From Staphylotrichum longicolle (lineage: Eukaryota; Ascomycota; Sordariomycetes; Sordariales; Chaetomiaceae): 64,000 nt of DNA. The notes beneath the pieces are model-generated. The model saw nothing but the letters and a program-made list of their open reading frames with translations, was not told where the DNA came from and made no database searches. The DNA is taken from assembly GCA_019096155.1 (NCBI GenBank), contig JAHCVI010000001.1, positions 2,480,001-2,544,000 on the forward strand. The letters run 5' to 3'. Of this stretch, positions 1 through 11,730 are shown in pieces. Within the stretch, counting starts at the first letter, position 1; every line of letters begins with the position of its first letter. Made by a program: the position numbers and the translations under genes.

Positions 1-306
1 AAATGAAACGCACATATGTACACCTAACCTACAGATAAGCAAGCCATGAAATCGCAACCGGTCCTTCTACGCGGCCCCGTGTCCGCTCAAACAACGATTC
101 GCGGGAGCCAATGTCCGCCATGCTGAGAAACGATGTCAATACTATCCTAGCGCCCCCTGCCATGATACAACGTGACAACTGCAAGATGCTCCCTGTTGCT
201 TGGTCTCCTGAGACACTGCTTTGCCGAATGTTCTACCTCAAGATGGAGTTGCCACATGGACTGCCAAAGCCAGCGTGGTCACTTGGACCATCAAACTTGA
301 ACTCGA
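1..306. other. Flank downstream of the PP2C gene
   Basis: This is the 3' side of the minus-strand phosphatase gene that ends at 307. It holds only short open frames without recognisable protein character. It probably contains the phosphatase 3' UTR and part of an intergenic region cut by the window edge. Confidence 0.5.
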
Positions 307-2200
307 CTAAGTGCTCTTAGGTGGCGTGTCCCGAGTTGTGTCCTGTGGAGAATCCACCAGCAACTGCTCCGCCGGCGCCGGCCCAGCTGCATCCACAGGC
401 TCTTCGATTGACACGGGCTCCTCTTCCACAGAACCCTCGATGACGGTAGGGATGAACGCCTTGTCTCCGTCCTCAGCTAGAGAGGGGTCGTGACCCTTGC
501 CGCTGTTGCTCGCCGAAACGCCCACTGGCGAACTGCCGCCCTCGGCGATCTTGGCTTTGGTGGCGTTGACAATCTTCTCTGCCTCGCTCACCTTACCAGA
601 GGCAGTGGCGGCATCGCCTTCAACGCCAATGGCCTTGTCCTTGTTAGTCTGGTTCTCCAAGAGAGCCTGCTTGTCGAAGCGGATAATCATGCAGGACAGG
701 TTGTCGGTGCTGAAACGGGAGAGCGCGTGGTCTACGAGAAGCTTGGACGCCGCGGCAGGGTCTTGTATGTTCCGGACGAGATCGACGGCGTCTTGGTCTG
801 AGCAGACATCCCAAAGCTATTGAAGTGGTTAGCCCTCTTTCTCGTCTTGTCTACACTTTCGGTCGTCCACCTACCCCATCGCAAGCGATTATGACAAACT
901 CGTCCAGGTCAGGCTGAATGACGGTCTCCGTGGTGTAGGGGTGTCCGGTGACGAGATCTTTCATGTACGTGTCGCCAAGGGCGCGGGTAACAGCAAGGAC
1001 ACCGTTGACTCGGTTGTTCAATATCAGCCCGCCAGCGTTGGCTATGCGCTTCCCCTCGTTCTCATCGCTGCCCTTGTGGTCGTACGACAAGCGCAGAGCC
1101 TTGCCCTGACGGCAGAGAATTATCCGAGCATCTCCTACATTGGCAGTGTAGAGGACGCGCTGCCTGGTTGCTGTGCTCTTTAACCTTGCGTGTGCCGCTT
1201 CCGGGGCCGCCAGACTTGACGATTCCTCGGAGGATTTGGAAACCTCCTCGGCTGCTTTGGCCAGGGCCGGAGCGATAGCCTGGGAGCCAGTCGCAGAGAG
1301 GGTGCTCGGAACCCGGTCTTCCCAACGAAGTACCGCGACGGCCGCTGTGCAGCCGCTGTTCTTAAGAGGCAGCTTCTCCAACTGCGCGTCGACGGCCGTG
1401 AAGGTCTGGTCGAGGAGCTCCGGTATAGGCGCATTCGGGTTCTTCCTGATGACCTCCTCCAGTATTATGTGAAGCTTCTTTCCACACCAATCTGCAGCGA
1501 AGGTTCCCGCATGGCCGTCAAAGATGGCGAAATACCCATTGTCGGTTTCCATCATGCCCTGATCCAGCGCGGCAGCACCCTGCCCTTCGCCCGCATCGGC
1601 AACACCCTTGCCCGCAACCTGGGCACCGCCCTCCGCGCCGAGGACGGGCGCCGGAGTGTGTAGGAAGTTGTACAGGAAGGCGTGGGTATCCTCCATGGTG
1701 CGTCTGCACTTCTTGTTTCTGTCCTCCCACACGCCCACTCTGAAAGTCGATCGGGGCCCAGGAAGCGACTCGCCAGCGGCATTGTTGTGCTGGCCCTGGG
1801 GCACGGCAAGAGCCTGGTCCTGCTTGCCGAGCTTTTGCAGGGGAGTCTGGTTAGACGACTTGGAGTCAGCAGCGAGATCGTTGTTGGAACGACTGCCAAC
1901 TTGAGTAAAGAGAGTGGTCTTGGCTTGGGCTATCAAGCTGCTGGCTTTGCCGCTCACCCCGCTGCTCCGTCGCTTCTTTTGTTCTGCCGAGCCGCCATTG
2001 CCGCTGCGCTTCTCGCTGCTGGGAGCCGAGTCCGACGCGTTGGCTGCTGACGGGGAAGAGCGATCGGCGCCGCCGGCCTCCTTATCCGGCGACGGCGACT
2101 TGGTGCCGGCTTTGTCGTTTGGCGTGCCGGCGGCGGCTTCAGGGACGGGGTTGGTCTCGGGTTTCGAGGCTCCGGAGTTGGAGCTGCTGCCACCAAACAT
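307..2200 (-). CDS. PTC1: Protein phosphatase 2C, Ptc1-like
   Basis: This is a Ser/Thr phosphatase of the metal-dependent PP2C family, likely acting on stress MAPK signalling as yeast Ptc1 does (family knowledge). Exons are 2200-875 and 816-307, and the 58-nt intron (817-874) splits the conserved IACDG/LWDV motif. The predicted protein is 611 aa. Residues 1-150 are a low-complexity Ser/Pro/Ala-rich extension. The PP2C signatures follow in order: TMEDTH near 168, FDGHAG near 227, a SGCTAAV-type segment, NVGDAR, RALGD, the ACDG-LWD junction near 440 and DNLSC near 480. The Asp residues of these motifs are the usual metal ligands. The last ~120 residues are an Ala/Glu/Pro-rich tail. It is longer than yeast Ptc1 (about 280 aa) because of both tails. 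ATG 2200 is the first Met before the extension. Family call is firm; the Ptc1 subgroup is inferred. Confidence 0.93.
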
Positions 2201-3869
2201 CCTATTCAGCAGACCTCCCTGGGCGGAGAGACTGCGTCGCTTGCTGCCTGCCAGATTGGTAGGTGGAACGAGGTAAAAGGGGGTGTGAAGTTGAGGGACG
2301 TGGGAGCTGGCGCAAGATACGGAATCCTCGCGGCAGGTCGAGTCGCCTAAGCGCGGCGCAGATGATCGGGCGGGATGTTGGAACCTGATTGACGGTTGAT
2401 GCAGCAGTCGTGCGGCCTAACCCAAAGCGACGATCCGGGTCCGCGTCGGGGTTGTTTCTTGGTGAGGGGCAGGAGGCACACGGCGGAAGAACACGCTCTC
2501 GCTTGTTGCTGGCCAAATTGTAAACGCAGTTGCTTCTGAGATAGCCGCCGGGGGTTGTGTTGGTGGTGTTCGATGCTACCAACGGTTGAGGCGGTGGCCC
2601 GTTGTTTGTGGGCGGCTGGGTGCCTGGGTTTGAGATGAGGGGTCTGGTGATGCACTCGGATGATGTAATGCACCGGCTGCAGCACCCTTAGAGACCTGGG
2701 AAGCGTGCGCACAGGCGTCCCGGCAACCAACTACACAGTGAGGTATGCGCTGGCTTGGGAGAGCAGGTGGGATTGGTGGTAATGATGGGCGAGATGGCCA
2801 AAGAACGACGTAGAACCTGGAAGCTGCGAACCTCCCTAATCTCGTCGCAGCCCGGCGGCGCTGCGGTCCAGGGAGCTAGGCCTGCCTGGGTCGAGACTGG
2901 GCGTGCCCGGGCACTGGGTGAGGGCGGCTGGTCGCTGTCAATCTGAGGGCGGGACTGCATTCAGGGCGGGCAGCAGCTGGAGAGTGGGGTATGATGACAC
3001 CGGCGTGCAGCGGGCTGTGCAAAACCGTCCCCACACCGCGCAACAAGGCGGGGCAAAGGGTCCAGCAGCCACCAAGACCGAGGGGCAAGTGAGCATGCGA
3101 GTTCGGACAGAAGCTCAAAAGTCACGAAGGGATCTTGACGCCATCATATTTGCCATTACCGTCAATGAACCGTCGCCCTTTGGGTAAAACGCAGCGTTTC
3201 GTCATTGCGACAATACGCGGCTCTGCCTGGTGGGGAGTCCCAGACGAGTTCAGGATGGTAATGCACAATACCGTAACGTTAAGGTATGTCAAGGTTGGTT
3301 GCTGAATGTGTTTAGCGCTGCTTGTGTAAGACAGCTGAGCACCGCATCTGGCCCCTTGATGCGCCTTTCTTGAGCATCTGACTGGCCATCAAAGAGGGCT
3401 ATTGTCAGCGCTTCAGATCTCTGCGACCCGCCCGGGAGCGCAGGGATTTGCGACCATTGACAAACTGGCGGATTGAAACGGCCGCTCTAACTCTGGGGAC
3501 CGGACATTCATCCAGTCCTTGGTCATGAAGATCTCGCTCCCACACTTTGCCAACAAAAACCCATGAATCACAACCTTGCTGGCTGGCAGCAATCGCCTTA
3601 AAATGCAGTAAATCCGTCACGCCGGAACTCCAAGCAGATCCCTGTCCATCCTCAACCAAGTCCAGCTATCGTCTCCCGCTTCACAGTGGGCAACCGACTC
3701 GGATGACTGGAATGCCCCAGGCGAGCGCCAGGGTCTCGCTGGAGGTCCCACGGGCTGTAGAGCCATCGTAAAAAACGAACTGGCGTCTCAAACATGCGCC
3801 CGACCTCAAGATGGGTATTGTATGTAATCGTCACAGCGTGAACCTATCGGCGAGGTGCATGGTCGCCGC
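2201..3869. other. Intergenic: PP2C promoter side and Vps2 3' side
   Basis: The 1.67 kb between the PP2C start (minus strand) and the Vps2 stop should hold the PP2C 5' leader and promoter and the Vps2 3' UTR. Open frames here reach about 127 codons but are low in protein character and overlap on both strands. I see no gene. Confidence 0.5.
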
Positions 3870-4796
3870 TCATCGTCTCAGGCTGTCGAGACGCGCCTGG
3901 AGGTCGTCGTCACCGGCATCGCCGCCGCCGCCGCCGCCGCCAACTGCTTGGGCAATTCGGGTCTCTGCCACCGTATTCGCCTGTAGCCCCGAAGGGGTTT
4001 CGCCGAGCTGAAACATCAAACGAGTAAGCAATGAGCCGTGCAAAGATCTGTAAACTTGAGAGGAGGCCTACCGCTTGACTTAGGTCAACGCCAATCTCCT
4101 CCAGAACCTGCTCTACCACCTCGTCGCCCTCTTCCTCCAAACCGACGTCCATGGCGTCGTCAATGGCATCATCCATCATCTCCTGCCGCTGCTCCATAAT
4201 ATCGTTCTCGCGTTCAAACTCCATGGCAATGCGCTGCAGGGAGGGGAGGTTCATCGTCCGGTTCATGCTCCCGAGCGCCGTTGTTGCGCCCTTCATGGCC
4301 TGCATCATTTGTTCGTTCGTGCGGTATGTCTAAACAGCAAGGTCATGTCAGAGGAGCGACGATAGGCGCCTCGAGGGTTTGAGGGAACACACCTGGAGAC
4401 GGAGGGAGACCTTCTGCAGCTGACTTCTCATCCCGTAGAACTTCTCGATGTATCTGAGTGCAGGTTACGTAGGTTAATTGGTGCAGTTCGATGGGTCAGG
4501 GAAGCTGAGCGACATACCTCCTGGTGCGAACCAAATCCTTGGCCTGGACTTTGCATGCGCCCATCTGGCCCTTCTGAGCGCTCTGGCGGATCTGGGCGAT
4601 AAGGGTCTTCTCCTGCTTCTCAAGCTTGACCCGCTGCTGATCCAACTCCCGAATAGCCTTGTCGAGAAGGCGCTGGTTCTTGCGCAGACGCTCTGCCGGC
4701 GTGATGCGCTTGCCGAAAGCCCACTCTAGGATCTATGGCGCTGTTAGCCCCAATCTGGTCGTACATATCCATCTAACGGGGAACGCTGACATTCAT
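3870..4796 (-). CDS. VPS2: ESCRT-III subunit Vps2 (CHMP2/Did4)
   Basis: This is an ESCRT-III filament subunit that remodels endosomal membranes in multivesicular-body sorting. Five exons: 4796-4791, 4732-4518, 4453-4393, 4329-4072 and 4007-3870, giving 225 aa, the usual family length. The N-terminus is a basic, Arg/Lys-rich helix pair starting MNILEWAFG, then RTRRYIEKFYG and a TNEQMMQAMKGATTALG segment typical of Snf7-fold proteins. The acidic C-terminal half follows. An eight-glycine run precedes the final DLQARLDSLRR, which fits the MIM1 motif bound by Vps4. The first coding exon is only six nucleotides (ATGAAT); its intron has a GT donor, a CTAAC branch site and a TAG acceptor. All exon phases agree. 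It is divergent from the mitofusin gene, 525 bp apart. Confidence 0.95.
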
Positions 4797-5321
4797 GTTG
4801 GCGGTCGGCAATTCGTCGAGTACTCTGATGAGAAACAGGTCAAATGGGCGTTGAAAGCGAGGGGGAGTTGCTGCGTTGCGTTGTGTTGTGTTGTGTTGGT
4901 GAGCAGCGCAAGAGTCGACAGTCGTAGGTGCTAACTGGTGCTAGGCCAAGGAGGTGGTGCTTCGTCAGTGACCGGAGCCAAGGCAGGCAACAGACGGCCC
5001 TGGAACGAGTTGCGTCCTTGGCGTGGGAGCATTAGCCCCGACATAACGTTATGCATATCCAACGGGAAGCGCATGCACCAAGCAGAATTATCAACTGGCC
5101 CAACAGCTTGCATGAGATCACTGCGGGTCGCCACGCCGGATCCTTGCTTAGCGCGAGTGGCTGTGAGCGTTTTGTGGTGCAATGCGAAAGTTCATCCAGA
5201 ATCATGTGGAAAAAGAAGTGAGGAAACCCGGAAAGGATTCGGCCTCGACCCCGATTATGCGCTGCACCCAGCCGACTGCAACAACTCTGCTCGACTCTTC
5301 GTATTAGATGCACCACCCGCG
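4797..5321. other. Divergent promoter between Vps2 and Fzo1
   Basis: This 525-bp region separates two divergent genes and must carry both promoters. The frame upstream of Fzo1 happens to stay open from 4938, but the 128 extra codons do not look like mitofusin sequence. A GTGTT-type microsatellite lies at 4873-4899. Confidence 0.55.
4873..4899 (+). repeat. GTTGC/GTTGT microsatellite
   Basis: About five tandem 5-bp units (two GTTGC-like, then GTTGT-like) lie inside the Vps2/Fzo1 divergent promoter. It is directly visible and probably neutral, but length-variable. Confidence 0.7.
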
Positions 5322-8195
5322 ATGAGCCAAGAGTACTTCTCGCCCAAGGGCAAGTCGGTGCCTCGGCACGGCGACGACGAGAGGGATGGCGAATCCGAGA
5401 ACGCGTCGAGTTCGAGCCACCCAAATGCCCCGATGGCCCCGGTGGCGTCGGCCGCACCGGGATACATGACTGTCGGCACCGGCTCGACATCGCAGTACGC
5501 CGCCCATCTTCAGGCCATGCTCGAACAAGACTCTGGCTACGGCGGCAGCATGGCCGGTGACGAAGTAAGCCCATCCATGTCCAGCCCAAGCGCTGTCGCC
5601 GCTTGGGATGCTGCCGTCCATGCAGACAGGCCAATACATCCCCAGGCTTCCTCCTCCTCCTCGAACCACGTCGCTGCTGCCGACCATCGCGCTCAGGCCG
5701 GGGCCGTCCATCAGCTCTGGTACAACCAACACCGCGCGACTCTTGGTCGGGCCATCAGCACCGTCGTCGAGCTCCTGAGGGAGCTGCAGGAGAAGAACAC
5801 AGTATGGCCGGCCCATTATCCGTCAGTCCAACGCGCTGCGCTCGACGCGCCTTCACGCCCAGCCTCGCGGCCCGGGATGCATCAGACCTACTCGACCGCC
5901 GGTGATCTCGCAACAGAAGCGTCCTTCCCTGCGCCCGCTCCGATGCTCCGACGAGCCATGACATCACTCGAGGACGCTGCAGCTGAATCGAGCAGAGCTG
6001 CCGAGAACAGGACGCCAACAACGGAGCCGCGACTTGTCACCCCTCAGATCGCCCAAGAGTTCTCGGTGTTGAAGCTGGACTTGAAGCTCGGAGCCTTGCA
6101 TCAGGCGGAGCTTGTACATTCGTTGGAAAAGGGCTCGATCGCCTCGCTGCTGGACGGCAAGATACAGTCGAGCATCAAGCACCTGCAGTCCCTGCGAGAG
6201 CGCATTGAGGATACGTCGAGCAAGGTGTTGGTGACGGGCGATCTGAACGCGGGCAAGTCGACATTTTGCAACGCGCTCCTGCGGCGGAAGATTCTCCCGG
6301 AAGACCAGCAACCCTGCACGAGCATCTTCTGCGAGGTTCTGGATGCGAGGGTCAACTGCGGCATCGAAGAGGTTCACGCGGTGCACAAGGACGCCATCTA
6401 CGACCGGCACGATGAAACCACCTATGACGTCTACTCCCTCCAGGACCTGGAAAAGGTGGTGGTGGACAACACGGTCTATATGCAATGCAAGGTGTATGTC
6501 AAGGATGTACGAACCATTGACGAGTCGCTGCTCAACAACGGCGTGGTGGACATCGCACTCATCGATGCCCCCGGTCTCAACATGGATACCACCAAGACCA
6601 CAGCCATCTTTGCCCGGCAGGAAGAAATCGATGTCGTTGTCTTCGTCGTCTCTGCCAGCAACCACTTCACCCAGACATCGACCGAGTTCATCAGAGCCGC
6701 CGCCGCCGAGAAGGCCTATCTCTTCATCGTGGTCAACGGCTACGACAATATCAGGGACAAGGAGCGATGCAAGAAGCTGATCCTTAACCAGGTCAGCGCC
6801 TTGAGCCCTGCCACATACAAGGAATCCGCCGAGCTTGTGCACTTCGTGTCAAGCACAGCTATTCCCATGGCACCCGCCCCGCCTGGCGGTCCTGGGGGAG
6901 GCGGGTCTGGCAGTTCAGGTGGAGGTGGCTTTGACGATGACCCAGGAGACGACGATCCCAAAGGAAAGGGCAAGAAGAAGGAGATGGCGCGGGATTTCTC
7001 CGCTCTCGAGCAGTCGTTGCGCAGATTCGTGCTTGAAAAGCGTGCTCGCTCCAAGCTGGCTCCGGCAAAGACGTACCTGATGAACATTCTCAACGACTTG
7101 AATGTGCTAGCTACCGTCAACTCAGACGTTGCCCAGTCCGAATTCGACAGGGTCAACAAGGAGCTCCAAGAGATTGAGCCTCAGCTCGAATCAAGCAAGC
7201 GGGCGAGGTCCGAGATCAGCGACAAGGTTGACCAAACCATCGAAGAGACGTGCAAGGAGGTTTACGATTACTCGCGCTCCACGATCAGCTCGGCCATTAC
7301 CAATGCGGGGAACGGTCAACACGGCATCCCCTACCCCGGGTTGTTCGGGGCGTTCCAATATGCGGACGACCTCAAGGAGGCCATGCTCTCGCAGATCGCA
7401 GCGTCGGTCGTGCAATGCGAGGAGCACGCGCGCACCAAGACGGTTTCCAGTGTCAACATGATCAAGCAGCTTGGTATCCTCCATCTCGGAAACGAGTATG
7501 AGAACCTCAACTTCAAGTCGGACGTCATGTTCCAGCACAAGAAACATGCCTTGGCCCGCCAGGTCGACGTTGCCACGGAGTTCTGGGACTTTATCGACTG
7601 GTCAAGCCTGCTTCAAAGAGAGGAGAAGGCCGGCATGGCCTTGACCGTCGCGGGCGTCCTCGGTACGGGCGTCATCAGTGGTTACGGCCAGATGAACATT
7701 GCCTTCCGTGCTGCTCAGGTACTAGGCAGTGATAACCTGCGCCGGCTGGTCGTCCCTGGCGTGATCGCAGCTGGTAAGTGAACTTCTCCCTAAATTTGCT
7801 GCTCTCTGCTTGGTTCTGGTGCTAACGAACCTGTTCTAGCTGCGGCCATGGCCTTTTACGTCCTCAGCCAAATCCCCCGCTCCCTCCCGCATCGTCTGAA
7901 CGCCAAGATCTCGGCCCAGCTTGCAACTATGGATTACGTCCACACCAATAGCCATCGGATCTCGAATACTGTGCGCAAGGTCCTATTGATTCCGGCCAAC
8001 TCGCTCCGGGTCGGCCTTCAGCGGTCCGTCGAACAGCTCGACAACCGCCGTGACGAGACACTCAAGGTCCGCAAGGAGAGCAACGACGCCCTCCGGTTCT
8101 TTGGCAATCTCGTTCAGAGAAGTGCCCACCAGCGCCGCCAGATCGAGACGGTTGATCTTGACGGGCATCCTCCCGGAGCTCATGGTGGTTTCTAG
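5322..8195 (+). CDS. FZO1: Mitofusin, mitochondrial outer-membrane fusion GTPase
   Basis: This is a dynamin-superfamily GTPase that drives outer mitochondrial membrane fusion. Exons are 5322-7773 and 7840-8195 (66-nt intron), giving 935 aa. The first ~200 residues are Ser/Ala-rich. The GTPase domain shows GDLNAGKS (P-loop, 306-313), DAPG (G3, D415) and NGYD near 472. A Gly/Asp/Lys-rich insert (PPGGPGGGG... then KGKGKKK) near 515-550 breaks the domain from the coiled-coil region. Two hydrophobic segments near residues 770-845 (ALTVAGVLGTGVISGYG and VVPGVIAAAAAMAFYVL) form the paired membrane anchor. The intron falls inside the second segment. A final coiled coil ends the protein. ATG 5322 was chosen because homolog-like sequence starts with MSQEYFSPKGK, although the frame is open upstream to 4938. 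Confidence 0.95.
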
Positions 8196-8539
8196 AAGGG
8201 GCTGTACTCAACTCAGACAATACGTTAACGATTGGCGTTCGAGGTGATTTTGGGTTTCTAAAACAGGGCAACATGCCCGCGGCTCTTGTTGTAGTTAGGT
8301 GGCAGGTTCAAGGGGGCGTGGTGGCTTCAATGATTCCCCTGGAAGAAACGGTTGGGGAAAGGTAGATTAGTATACAGCAGCGAGACTCCGCTCGTTTGTT
8401 TTCTTCATGGTAGAGTGTGGTGTAGTTCGAACGAAGACTAACAGCAATGCAAACTGGCTTCTGGTTTGTGGTTTGTGGTATGCTCTGTTTCACGTATTCA
8501 TGGAAATACTAGCTTAAAAGCTGGCACGAGCGCTTGCCA
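8196..8539. other. Convergent 3' region, Fzo1 / ADAL deaminase
   Basis: This 344-bp gap lies between two convergent stop codons and should hold both 3' UTRs and polyadenylation signals. No gene seen. Confidence 0.6.
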
Positions 8540-9957
8540 TTATTCCCTCCAGAGAATGTCCCTCAACCTCGTCTTTTCCTCTTCACCTCCAAAGATGACA
8601 TCCACCCCTTTCCTGACAAGGGCGCACATCTCTGGCCGGCTGAGTCCAAAGTGCTGAGCCACGAGGGCGTATTCGTTGGATAAGGGGCTGCCGAAGACCC
8701 CGACATCGTCCGTCTGGTAAGGGTAAATTAGTTGTAGGTTGTGTTGGCCATGAAGTGAATACTCACGCTCAAAACGACCACAGTCTCATCCACCTTCCAC
8801 CACTCACCAAAATGGCTGTCTCCCGTCAGCATGATATCTCTCCATCTTTCCACGCTCACCCCTACGGAGAAACTCACTGGCTCTCAAACCCTCCGCAAAT
8901 CATCCCGGCATGCACATTGCAACTCAAGCACAGCTCGAGCCCGATCCCAGGCCGCTTGACAATCTCCCGCCGCACCCTGTCATTCACGCAGATGACGTGC
9001 CCGATCCTGTCCGGCCGCCAGCCGAGCAGCACGTCCAGCTCGGCGTCGCTCCCGGAACAGGCGGCCTCGGCAAAATGCAGCGTCATGCCCAGGCCCGGCA
9101 CACGCCTCGTTTCCTCGAAGATGGGGGACAGCCCCGGGTCGAGCGGCACGGCGGGGTCGCCGCACAGGTCGATGCCCACGACGCCGCGGTGGAGGAAGCG
9201 CCTGGCCAGGTCGAGGACGCGGGAGGCTTGGGCCGGGGTGTTGCGGCGGTCGATCTAGGTGAGCAGAACTAACTCAGCACCATCGTCGCCATCACACTGT
9301 TGGGTTATTGAAGGGTCAGTCAGGGGCGGACGTACAGACAGGATGAGCTTGGTGCGCAACTTCGGCTCCGGTTCTGCCGCCTGGCTCTGCTCATACCCGG
9401 CGATGGTGTCGAGGATGGTCTGGATGTAGTCGGCCTCTGTCAGGCCCGCGGCGGGCATGGCGCGGGGCGTGGTGCGCAGCTCGAGGTAGACGACGCCGTC
9501 GGCGGCAGAGTCGCGGAGCACGGAGAGCGTGGTGTAGCGCAGGGTGGCGACATCGTTGACGAGGTTGTAGATGTACGAGGAAAAGAGGGGAAAGAAGCTG
9601 GAGGGGCACAGTTACAGAGGCTGGCTTGGCGGGTGTGTTGAGGCGTGATGGGGGCCCGCGCTCACGTCTTCAGGTCATAGTCGTGTTTCCCTGGGGGCAT
9701 CTCGATCAGAGGGTCTTGTAGGGAGGTCTCGCCCGCGGCCTTCTTTGAAAGCCAAACCTCGTGGAGGCATTGCCGGCTGATGCTGCCGCTGAGGTGGGCG
9801 TGGAGCTGATGGGTTGGGCAACAGGTGTTAGTCAAGTCCGAAACAGGCTGCTGATGACCCCGGACCTGCTACGTAGGGTGACGGATAAGGTGTAAAATAG
9901 TACCTCGATCTTGGGAAGGGCCTTAAAGTCAAGGACTGCAGTCTCGAGGTTTCCCAT
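8540..9957 (-). CDS. ADAL-type deaminase (N6-methyl-AMP deaminase-like)
   Basis: This belongs to the adenosine/AMP deaminase superfamily and resembles the ADAL/MAPDA branch, which deaminates N6-modified AMP in nucleotide salvage. Six exons: 9957-9904, 9805-9666, 9597-9336, 9254-8878, 8815-8767 and 8713-8540, giving 351 aa, close to the family length. Zinc-site and catalytic motifs are all present: LHAHLSGS (His20, His22), GIDLCGDP, LHFAEAA (His and catalytic Glu), RIGH, a CLSCNV segment and STDDVGVFG (Asp pair). The HAHLxGSIS form of the first motif favours ADAL over classic adenosine deaminase, which has HxHLDGA. Every intron has GT-AG ends and the phases agree throughout. The gene is divergent from the Gbeta gene. 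Substrate is inferred from motifs only. Confidence 0.88.
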
Positions 9958-11730
9958 TTTCAGAATGGTTTTGGGGGGCAGAGTCTGGTGATGATTTCTC
10001 GTGTTGTCGTCGGTATGCATCCTCCTCAGGTTCAAAGTTCCTACCGCGTACTGTGTGTATGAAGGCCGCATGCATGCAGAGCGCATCCGCCGGCTCGGTA
10101 CTTCAGGGCCGAGGGGACGTCGGGTGCTGCCGAAGTGGGTGCGTCGCTCGCAAATGGAGAAACCTCCAGCCTCCAGGGCTGTCTCCATCCTTCATGCGCC
10201 ATGGCGATCTGCTGTGCGTCCCCAACCCACTGATCCCCCATTGCCCCCCCAGTCTTCAGAGAGGTGCCGTTGCAAGAGATCACCTCCCCGCAAAATGCAT
10301 GTATGGAACCCCGGGGCAAAACCGTGTCTCAAGACTGTAGTATGTATGTATCCAAACTTAGCCTGGTCCGTGGCTTGACAAACCCAGGATGGCGGCGCAA
10401 CCGACCGTTGGAACCGGGACGAGAAACGGAGGCAGCGGCGTCCAATTCCACACAAGACCGGCCCGGTCGGCCCCGGGCCTGTTTCCCCGTGCGCCGCAGT
10501 GGTGCAGATGGGGAAATGGAGGCAACTGGCCGAGGCCCAAGCGTTCCCAGGTCCTGCTTTGCTTCATGGGAAGGTACTTTGCCTTTCTGTTTCTGGCTTT
10601 CGTTCTTTGGGTCTTCATTAGTTGCTCATTTCTTCCTCATACCTTCTGTACTTTTTTTTCTTCTTCCTCCCCCATGCACAGTATCCCAAGTCGTACGATG
10701 CACTGCCGGGGGAATCCTCGTTGCGTGGATCAGTGGGATTTGATTTGAAAGCCATTTTCCGCCTTCTGAACCGCCTGGGAAGGGTTCTTGGCATGGGCCA
10801 TCTGGATGGAGCCCAGGAGGAATTGAGCATGGTCTGTGCGCGAGCTAATGTCCGGGTGCAGGAGACATGCGTCCTTGGTCCACTGACCATTGCTCTCCTC
10901 GAGCCGTGCTCCTTGTTGCTGCTCATTCGATCCCGCACACTCCAGGTTCCTCCGTGACTCCGCACTGTCCACCGAGAGAATCCACTCAATTAGGACGGAC
11001 ATCTCGAAGTCGCCCGCGACAGAGAAAAGGCCCAGAGACCGTCCGCGGCAGAATCCCCTTGCTGCATTGGGTGCATCGCCGGGCAGCGCCAATTGCAGGT
11101 GTCCCCGAGTCCCGGTTGCTGCTTGTCTCCCAGTTGGGGTCGCCCACTCTCCTGCAGCTTGCAACCCGCCTTGCAACCTTGAATCAAACCCCCCTTGTCG
11201 CTAACCCCCCAATCCATTCCCAAATCAGGGTAGCGCAGGGTAATAATCGCAAATCTGCCCGGCCTCCCGTCCACCAAGCCGAGCTGCTCATTCATTCGCG
11301 CTCGCTGCACACCAAATCTTTTCGCCCTCCTGCTTCCTCCTTCTCCCAGCCCCAAAACCCACCCTCAAGATCTGGAGAACATCGCGGTCCGACACGGTTA
11401 TCGGTCGCGTTTGCTTTTTCGAGACAGTTTCCCCTTCCGCGATTTCTCGGCTGCACGCTGGGATCCGCCCATCGACGCACACCCCCCGGTCATCGCCTCC
11501 CCTCTCTCCACTCGGCGCTCCGACAGTCATTTCGCTGCGGCACCTCTCCCGACCTGCCCAGCTGTTTTACTGGTCGGCACCCACACCCCTGGAGCTCGCA
11601 TTCTTCCACCAGCACTCAACCACCCTAACCTCCAACTTCCCAATCCCGAACCATCTCCATCGCCGCCGACACCAGCCCAGCGCCCATTTGCCAATTCCGC
11701 CTCGATTGACAGAGCGCACCCGCAGCAGAG
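9958..11730. other. Divergent promoter, ADAL deaminase / Gbeta
   Basis: This 1.77-kb region separates two divergent genes. It ends in a CT-rich stretch just before the Gbeta ATG, typical of a long fungal 5' leader. Long frames on the plus strand (for example 10867-11628) are Pro/Ser/Arg-rich and look like translated leader rather than protein. Confidence 0.5.

Noticed and set aside
4938..5321. N-terminal extension of the mitofusin
   Set aside because: The frame is open but the residues lack mitofusin character, and the ATG at 5322 gives a natural start.
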